Positions 52,668 through 58,065 of a stretch of 58,065 bases of DNA are shown here, in pieces; position 1 is the first letter of the stretch; every line of letters starts with the position of its first letter. The translations under genes were made by a program, and so were the position numbers. The DNA comes from UBA2108 sp002713215 (GTDB lineage: Bacteria; Bacteroidota; Bacteroidia; Flavobacteriales_G; Salibacteraceae). The stretch lies in contig CALAPY010000107.1 in assembly GCA_937891015.1 (NCBI GenBank), forward strand, positions 1-58,065. The letters run 5' to 3'. A model generated the notes under the pieces. The model searched no databases. It was given only the letters and a program-made list of their open reading frames with translations, and was not told the DNA's origin.

Positions 52668-54389
52668 ATGAATATCCTCACAAAAATATCAGCAATTGTA
52701 ATAGTTACAGTTGCAATGGTTTCTTGTAATCCGCTTAAGAAAATGAATAAGCTGGCGGATGGAATTAAGTATACTGTTACCCCCGACCCACTGGAAATGC
52801 ATGGAGATAGTGTAGCTGTCTCGGTAAGTGGAAAATTCCCACCAAAGTATTTTCATAAGTTAGCGACAGTAACCGCTAAGCCTGTATTGAAAAATGCAGA
52901 AGGTGAAGTTGTTAAGGAGTTTAAGGAAATTACCTTGTTAGGAAATGAAGCAGATGGTGATGGACAAAAAATCGATTACGAAAAAGGTGGTTCTTTTACC
53001 TATAATGATAAAATAGCCTACGATCCAGCAATGGAAAATGTAGTTATGTATGTTCAGGCTGTTGGTGGATTTAAAACGAAAACTCAGGAGTTTGAATCTA
53101 GAAAGGTTGGTGATGGTACTAAAACTACTCCTTATTGGGTACAAGCCGATGCTCGCCCAATTTTGGCAAAAGACAATTTTCAGAAGATCATTCCGAAATC
53201 CATCAAAGCGGATATTCACTATTTGGTTCAGTCTTCTCAGGTAAGAGGAGCAGAATTGAAAGCGGATGACATGAAAGCACTTGCTGCATTTATAGAAGAA
53301 GGAAAGAGTAAAGAATGGGTTTTTAAAGGAGCTACTTTCTCAGGTTATGCTTCTCCTGATGGAGAAATGGCGTTGAATGATAACTTGGCAAACGATAGGG
53401 CTAAAACTGCAAGACGTTCGGTTCAGAACATTTTGAAGAAAAACAAGATTGAGGCTGCTAAGAACGATGGATTCTTTACCGAAATTGGTAAAGGGGAAGA
53501 CTGGGAAGGTTTCAAAACATCAACTCAAAATTCATCTATTGCTGACAAAGATCTTATTCTAAGAGTCCTTAGCATGTATTCTGACAATGCAAAGAGAGAG
53601 CAGGAAATTAAAAACATGTCTGCTACTTATGTAGAGCTAGCCGAAGTTATTCTTCCTCAATTGCGTCGTACTCAAATTACCATGAATGCGGATGAAATGG
53701 CTCGGACTGATGAAGAAATTACTGCATTAACAAAATCAAATCCAGATACATTGTCTGTAGAAGAATTGTTGTACGGTGCTACTCTTACCAATGATATCGA
53801 TGAAAAATTGAGAATTTATAAATTGGCTAAGAAACAATACCCAGGTGATTGGAGAACGCATAACAACGTTGGTTATATCTATGTTCTTAAGAACGATATG
53901 GCTGCTGCTAAAGCTGAGTTTGATGCTGCTGGTGGTGTGTCTGCTACTCCTATTGTAAACAATAACCAGGGAGTTGTTGCTTTGTTTAACGGAGAAACTG
54001 ATGATGCTTCAGATAAGTTTGATGCTGCTTCAGGTGCTGGGTCAGAAGTAAGCTACAACATGGGAATTGTTTCTATTAAAAGAGGAAACTATTCAGATGC
54101 CGTTTCTAAAATGGGTGGAGAGAACACACTAAATGCTGGTTTAGCTAAAATGCTTAACGGAGACAACGAAGGTGGTCTTAAAGCAATCGAAGCTTCTGAG
54201 GACAAAGACTCAGATGCAGGATATTACCTTAAAGCGGTTATCGGAGCTCGTACAGGAAATAAAGATTTAATGACTAATAACCTGAAGTCTGCTATTGCTA
54301 AAAATGGTGATTTAAAGAAGAAAGCTGCTAACGATGCTGAATTCTTGAAATTCAGAGAAGATGCTGATTTTAAGGCTTTGGTTCAGTAG
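52668..54389 (+). CDS. Lipoprotein with OmpA-like domain and C-terminal TPR repeats
   Basis: 573 aa. A lipoprotein signal ends MVSCN (Cys about 20). The N-terminal third is beta-rich (AVSVSGKFPPKYFHKL). A central OmpA-like segment has FSGYASPDGEMALNDNLANDRAKTARR (part), matching the peptidoglycan-binding N..L..xRA pattern. The C-terminal 200 residues are TPR units (HNNVGYIYVLKNDMAAAKAEF, YNMGIVSIKRGNYSDAV). Codons are heavily biased to a few choices, suggesting strong expression. It likely anchors the outer membrane to peptidoglycan; a relationship to the PorE-type T9SS anchor is possible but the domain order differs. Followed by a terminator. Confidence 0.82.
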   Translation: MNILTKISAIVIVTVAMVSCNPLKKMNKLADGIKYTVTPDPLEMHGDSVAVSVSGKFPPKYFHKLATVTAKPVLKNAEGEVVKEFKEITLLGNEADGDGQKIDYEKGGSFTYNDKIAYDPAMENVVMYVQAVGGFKTKTQEFESRKVGDGTKTTPYWVQADARPILAKDNFQKIIPKSIKADIHYLVQSSQVRGAELKADDMKALAAFIEEGKSKEWVFKGATFSGYASPDGEMALNDNLANDRAKTARRSVQNILKKNKIEAAKNDGFFTEIGKGEDWEGFKTSTQNSSIADKDLILRVLSMYSDNAKREQEIKNMSATYVELAEVILPQLRRTQITMNADEMARTDEEITALTKSNPDTLSVEELLYGATLTNDIDEKLRIYKLAKKQYPGDWRTHNNVGYIYVLKNDMAAAKAEFDAAGGVSATPIVNNNQGVVALFNGETDDASDKFDAASGAGSEVSYNMGIVSIKRGNYSDAVSKMGGENTLNAGLAKMLNGDNEGGLKAIEASEDKDSDAGYYLKAVIGARTGNKDLMTNNLKSAIAKNGDLKKKAANDAEFLKFREDADFKALVQ

Positions 54390-54412
54390 TTAGAAGGAAA
54401 ATAAAATTGTAG

Positions 54413-54445
54413 AAAGGGCATTCATTAAGTTGGTGCCCTTTTTTT
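54413..54445 (+). terminator. Terminator after the OmpA-like lipoprotein
   Basis: AAAGGGCA (54413-54420) pairs with TGCCCTTT (54434-54441) around a 13-nt loop, then T residues. The T-tract runs directly into the -7 box of the next gene. Confidence 0.82.
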
Positions 54446-54452
54446 ATATTTG
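54445..54452 (+). promoter_or_regulatory. -7 element of the small Cys-rich lipoprotein gene
   Basis: TATATTTG matches TAnnTTTG, 17 nt before the ATG. It shares its first base with the end of the upstream terminator. Confidence 0.5.
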
Positions 54453-54469
54453 TGACTCAATAAAGAAAA

Positions 54470-54667
54470 ATGAAGAGAATAATTATTTCAGCGTTTGTAT
54501 TGGTTTCATTAATAGGAATGAACTCTTGTAAGAAATGTTCAACCTGTACTTTTCAAGACCCCGTGCAGGGAACGCTTAAAAGTGAGGATGTTTGTCAAAA
54601 AGGAAACGCATACAAGCACTCCATGGACCTGTATAAAGAAAATGGCTGGGTTTGTACCGAGAAATAA
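54470..54667 (+). CDS. Small Cys-rich lipoprotein, unknown function
   Basis: 65 aa. The lipoprotein signal ends IGMNSC (Cys 20), and mature residues start CKKCSTC, giving three cysteines in the first seven positions. Two more cysteines follow (DVCQKGN and WVCTEK). Besides the lipidated Cys, four remain, enough for two disulfides or a metal site. Similar short lipoproteins are widespread in Flavobacteriales but uncharacterised. It has its own -7 element and terminator. Confidence 0.7.
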   Translation: MKRIIISAFVLVSLIGMNSCKKCSTCTFQDPVQGTLKSEDVCQKGNAYKHSMDLYKENGWVCTEK

Positions 54668-54691
54668 TTTATAAGCTATAAAAGAAACAGA

Positions 54692-54717
54692 AGCCTTTTA
54701 GTTTCAGAGGGCTTTTT
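54692..54717 (+). terminator. Terminator after the small Cys-rich lipoprotein
   Basis: AGCCTTTT (54692-54699) pairs with AGAGGGCT (54706-54713), 8 bp including two G-U pairs, around a 6-nt loop, followed by TTTT. It overlaps the 3' end of the convergent methyltransferase gene. Confidence 0.65.
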
Positions 54718-55243
54718 GTTTTTTAGACCAAATCTCCCAAATGGCAATTGAACCGCTTGCTGAGACATTCAGAGAATGTTTGGTACCGAATTGAGGTATT
54801 TCTATACAACCATCACATTGGTCAATTACAGCTTGTTCAACACCGTTAACTTCATGTCCGAGAATTAGTGCAATGCTATCGTCTTTATTTAAATCCAGCT
54901 TATTGAGTTCAATGCTGTTTTCGGCCTGTTCCAAAGCATAAACGTTGCAGTTTTTGCTTCTCAAATAATCCAGTGCATCTAGGGTACGGTCAAAGTATTG
55001 CCAGGCTACCGATTCGGTTGAGCCCAACGCGGTTTTAGTGATTTCCCGATGGGGTGGGCAAGCCGTTATACCGCACAACAGTATTTCGTTGATCAAAAAA
55101 GCATCCGCTGTTCTAAAGATGGACCCTACATTGCTTAAGCTACGCACATTGTCAAGGACTATGTAAATTCCGTTTTTTTTCTTAGCCTTAAACGCTTCAA
55201 CAGAGTCTCTGTTTAGTTCTTCTAATTTTAATTTTCTGTTCAT
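54704..55243 (-). CDS. SpoU/TrmH-family RNA 2'-O-methyltransferase
   Basis: 179 aa from the ATG at 55243 (MNRKLKLEELNR); the ATG at 55279 would add 12 hydrophobic residues that do not fit the family. SPOUT signatures are LDNVRSLSNVGSIFRTADAF (motif 1, 20 residues), LILGHEVNGV (motif 2) and IPQFGTKHSLNVSASGSIAI (motif 3, with the knot asparagine N in SLNVS). It methylates a ribose 2'-OH of tRNA or rRNA; the exact target is not predictable. It is divergent from mutS. Confidence 0.9.
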   Translation of the reverse strand: MNRKLKLEELNRDSVEAFKAKKKNGIYIVLDNVRSLSNVGSIFRTADAFLINEILLCGITACPPHREITKTALGSTESVAWQYFDRTLDALDYLRSKNCNVYALEQAENSIELNKLDLNKDDSIALILGHEVNGVEQAVIDQCDGCIEIPQFGTKHSLNVSASGSIAIWEIWSKKQKAL

Positions 55244-55271
55244 AAATGATGATAAGATATACAGTATGGGG

Positions 55272-55303
55272 TTGAGCAAACCGCGTTACCCTGTATAATT
55301 TTA
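55272..55303 (+). promoter_or_regulatory. Possible promoter of mutS
   Basis: TTG at 55272-55274, a 21-nt spacer, and TAATTTTA at 55296-55303 (one base off), followed by ACGGC. The start codon is about 30 nt downstream. Confidence 0.45.
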
Positions 55304-55334
55304 ACGGCTTAGTTTACAAAGAAAATAATTCCAG

Positions 55335-57941
55335 TTGGCTACCAAGAAAAAAATTGCGGAAACCCCGTTAATGAAGCAATTCAACCAGATTAAATCAAAG
55401 TATCCTGATGCTTTGCTTTTGTTTCGGGTGGGCGATTTTTACGAAACCTTTGGTGAGGATGCAATCAAGGCATCCAAAATTCTGGGAATAATTCTTACCA
55501 AAAGAAAAAATGGCGCTGCTTCAACCATAGAATTGGCAGGGTTTCCTCATCATTCGGTCGATACTTATTTGCCCAAATTGGTCCGGGCCGGGCTGCGGGT
55601 TGCCATATGTGATCAGTTGGAAGATCCCAAGAAAACAAAAACCATCGTTAAGCGTGGAGTTACTGAGTTGGTTACTCCTGGGGTCTCCTACAACGATAAA
55701 ATACTGGAGCAGAATAACAACAATTTTTTGGCTTCCGTTTATATCGAGCGAAAAAGTGCGGGTGTTTCGTTTCTGGATATTTCGACCGGAGAGTTTTTTG
55801 TCTCTCAGGGCAGCATCGAATACATCGACAAATTGCTTCAAAGCTTTTCGCCGAGCGAGGTGCTTTTTTCAAGGAATAAAAAGGCTCAGTTTGTTGAATG
55901 CTTTGGGGATAAACTTCATGCTTACTTTCTTGAGGATTGGGCTTTTAAATCAGATTTTGCCAATGAAAAACTGCTGGAACAGTTTGGAACCAATTCACTA
56001 AAAGGTTTTGGAATAGATGAATTGGATTTGGGTATCATAGCAGCAGGTGCTGCTTTGTTTTATTTGTCAGAAACTCAGCACAACAAAGTAGCACACATTT
56101 CGTCCGTTTCACGAATTAATGAATCGAACCACGTTTGGCTAGATCGATTTACCATTCGCAACCTGGAGTTGTTTCACTCCCCACATCAGGGTGGAACAGC
56201 ACTAATTGATATCATTGACAAAACCACATCTCCTATGGGAGGTAGAATGTTGAAGCGATGGTTGGCGCTTCCGTTGAAGGATAAACCGGCCATTGAATCG
56301 CGACACGAAATTGTGGATTGGTTGCTCCGAAATAATGAGGAGTCGGATACACTTTCTAAAAAGATAGCCACCATAGGCGATATAGAACGACTGGTTTCGA
56401 AGGCGGCGATTCATCGTATTTCGCCCAGGGAAGTAAAACAGCTTCACGTTGGACTGAATGAAATTCCTGAAATTAAGAAGCTATTTGCCCAGTCGAAGAA
56501 TAAGTATTTGGGTATTTTGGCGGATAAATTAAATCCATGTGAACTCCTTTGTTCTAGGATCGAAGCGGAATTAACAGAAGACCCTCCGGTTCAGGTTCTC
56601 AAAGGAAATGTAATAAGTGAAGGTGTTTCTGGTGAGCTTGATGAACTTCGAAAGTTACGAAGTTCCGGAAAGGATTATTTGATTCAAATACAAGAAAGGG
56701 AAATAGAGAACACGGGTATTAGTTCACTTAAAATTGGCTTCAATAATGTTTTTGGGTATTACCTGGAAGTGACCAATGCACACAAGAGTAAGGTGCCGGA
56801 AGAATGGGTTCGCAAGCAAACCTTAACCGGGTCGGAACGATACATTACCGAAGAGCTAAAGGAATACGAGTCTAAGATTTTAGGGGCAGAAGAAAAGATA
56901 TTAGAACTTGAAACCGAATTGTTTGAGGAGTTGGTTACTGCAGTTGCCGAGTTCGTTAAACCCATTCAGTTAAATTCGGAAATAATCGGCCAGGTGGATT
57001 GCCTGTTGTGCTTTTCAAGATTAGCCACCGATAACTTTTATACCCGACCTAAAATGAATGAAGGTTATGGGATTAGCATTCAGGATGGAAGGCATCCGGT
57101 AATTGAAACTCAACTGGCAGTAGACGAGAGTTATGTTACCAACGACCTAAACGTAAATGACGATAAGCAACAGATTTTGATGATAACGGGACCCAATATG
57201 GTGGGTAAATCTGCTTATTTAAGACAGAATGCACTCATTGTATTGCTGGCTCAAATTGGATCTTTTGTACCGGCTAAAAACGCCGAAATAGGTATTGTAG
57301 ACCGGATCTTTACCCGGGTAGGGGCCAGTGACAATATTTCTCAAGGGGAGTCCACCTTTATGGTCGAAATGAACGAAACCGCTAGTATTCTTAATAATCT
57401 TTCAAATAGAAGCCTTGTTATTTTGGATGAGATTGGAAGGGGTACCAGTACCTACGATGGAATTTCAATAGCCTGGAGCATTACGGAGTATTTGCACAGC
57501 CATAAATTTAAGCCTCGAACCTTATTTGCTACCCACTACCACGAACTCAACGAAATGACTAAAACCTTTGATCGGATTAAGAACTATAGTTTCTCGATCA
57601 AGGAGTTGGATAAGAAGGTGCTTTTTATTCGAAAGTTAATTCCCGGTGGAAGCGAGCATAGTTTTGGTATTCACGTGGCTAAAATGGCTGGCATGCCTTC
57701 CAAAGTGCTGTTAAAAGCGAATAAAATCCTGGCCGATTTGGAAAAGGCGAATCGTCAAAAGAAACCAACCAAGGAAGTTTTGAATACCCAGGAAAGCGAT
57801 ATGCAATTGAGCTTCTTCCAGTTGGATGATCCTACCTTGTCCCAGATTAAAGATGAGCTTATGCATATCGATATCAATACCTTAACGCCGGTGGAAGCAT
57901 TGATGAAATTGAACGAAATAAAAAGTCTAATTGATGGTTGA
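55335..57941 (+). CDS. mutS: DNA mismatch repair protein MutS
   Basis: 868 aa from a TTG. The encoded ATKKKIAETPLMKQFNQIK matches the normal MutS N-terminus in this group, while the first ATG (55371) would remove 12 conserved residues. The mismatch-reading Phe-x-Glu is F35-E37 (GDFYETFG). Domains run in the usual order: mismatch-binding, connector, lever, clamp and ATPase. Walker A GPNMVGKS lies near residue 619 and DEIGRGTSTYDG further on, with a C-terminal helix-turn-helix dimer region. It recognises mispairs and recruits MutL. tRNA-Gly lies 49 nt downstream. Confidence 0.96.
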   Translation: MATKKKIAETPLMKQFNQIKSKYPDALLLFRVGDFYETFGEDAIKASKILGIILTKRKNGAASTIELAGFPHHSVDTYLPKLVRAGLRVAICDQLEDPKKTKTIVKRGVTELVTPGVSYNDKILEQNNNNFLASVYIERKSAGVSFLDISTGEFFVSQGSIEYIDKLLQSFSPSEVLFSRNKKAQFVECFGDKLHAYFLEDWAFKSDFANEKLLEQFGTNSLKGFGIDELDLGIIAAGAALFYLSETQHNKVAHISSVSRINESNHVWLDRFTIRNLELFHSPHQGGTALIDIIDKTTSPMGGRMLKRWLALPLKDKPAIESRHEIVDWLLRNNEESDTLSKKIATIGDIERLVSKAAIHRISPREVKQLHVGLNEIPEIKKLFAQSKNKYLGILADKLNPCELLCSRIEAELTEDPPVQVLKGNVISEGVSGELDELRKLRSSGKDYLIQIQEREIENTGISSLKIGFNNVFGYYLEVTNAHKSKVPEEWVRKQTLTGSERYITEELKEYESKILGAEEKILELETELFEELVTAVAEFVKPIQLNSEIIGQVDCLLCFSRLATDNFYTRPKMNEGYGISIQDGRHPVIETQLAVDESYVTNDLNVNDDKQQILMITGPNMVGKSAYLRQNALIVLLAQIGSFVPAKNAEIGIVDRIFTRVGASDNISQGESTFMVEMNETASILNNLSNRSLVILDEIGRGTSTYDGISIAWSITEYLHSHKFKPRTLFATHYHELNEMTKTFDRIKNYSFSIKELDKKVLFIRKLIPGGSEHSFGIHVAKMAGMPSKVLLKANKILADLEKANRQKKPTKEVLNTQESDMQLSFFQLDDPTLSQIKDELMHIDINTLTPVEALMKLNEIKSLIDG

Positions 57942-57950
57942 CTTTTTTCT

Positions 57951-57979
57951 TTGGCAGCATAGAAAAAATCATACTTTTG
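57951..57979 (+). promoter_or_regulatory. Promoter of tRNA-Gly
   Basis: TTG at 57951-57953, an 18-nt spacer, and TACTTTTG at 57972-57979. This is one of the best promoter matches in the window. The tRNA begins 12 nt downstream. Confidence 0.75.
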
Positions 57980-57990
57980 TGGCCTCTTAA

Positions 57991-58063
<73 letters not shown>

Positions 58064-58065
58064 CA

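Overview
The window is a chromosomal segment of a Bacteroidota bacterium, most likely of the order Flavobacteriales. The evidence is a complete gliding/type IX secretion core (porP/sprF-like, gldK, gldL, gldM, gldN), two exported proteins with T9SS C-terminal sorting domains, Bacteroidota-style promoters (TTG about 18 nt upstream of TAnnTTTG), AT-rich sequence and tRNA without an encoded CCA. I cannot name the genus. There is no phage, insertion sequence, CRISPR array, integron or rRNA. Genes are tightly packed and no gap exceeds 300 bases; the largest are about 230 bases at 3988-4218 and about 220 bases at 13728-13949.

Layout. 1-3987 (minus): miaB, a sigma-54 activator, lptE and a left-truncated TPR-type gene, probably one operon. 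4219-7710 (plus): topA and an arginase-fold protein whose metal site looks degraded. 7845-13727 (plus): the T9SS/gliding block porP-gldK-gldL-gldM-gldN, closed by a strong terminator. 13950-15593: a second full-length gldM with its own leader. 15628-21970 (minus): six tightly coupled nucleotide-sugar genes (rfbB, a TviB/WbpA-like dehydrogenase, a WbpD-like acetyltransferase, a UDP-xylose synthase-like enzyme, UDP-glucose dehydrogenase, a DegT/WbpE-like aminotransferase), feeding surface polysaccharide. 22052-24508 (plus): an outer-membrane protein, waaA (Kdo transfer) and crcB. 24511-29709: a MORN/YwqK-type exported protein, then a His-rich T9SS cargo protein divergent from a histidine kinase/response regulator pair. 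29835-33159: tig-clpP-clpX protein quality control. 33318-40335: a small exported protein, folA/thyA, a universal stress protein, nupC, a bifunctional nuclease, etfBA and pdhB. 40360-49456: lipoproteins, a membrane pyrophosphatase, a YceI protein, an outer-membrane protein, a deoxynucleoside kinase, a GH3 protein and a kelch/T9SS cargo protein. 49511-58065: sppA, folK with a second deoxynucleoside kinase, an OmpA-like/TPR lipoprotein, a tiny Cys-rich lipoprotein, a SpoU methyltransferase, mutS and tRNA-Gly(GCC).

Most of the window is conserved Flavobacteriales housekeeping and envelope content. The points most worth following up are: (1) the tandem gldM paralogue, nearly identical in its membrane/motor end but diverged in the periplasmic domains; (2) the two-component module at 26333-29709, with a His-rich sensor, a divergent His-rich exported protein and three phased direct repeats between them; (3) several genes whose start codon sits only 4-5 nt after a -7 element, suggesting leaderless mRNAs; (4) a recurring CGGC/GCCG block directly after the -7 box in many promoters; and (5) intrinsic terminators that overlap the next gene's promoter.
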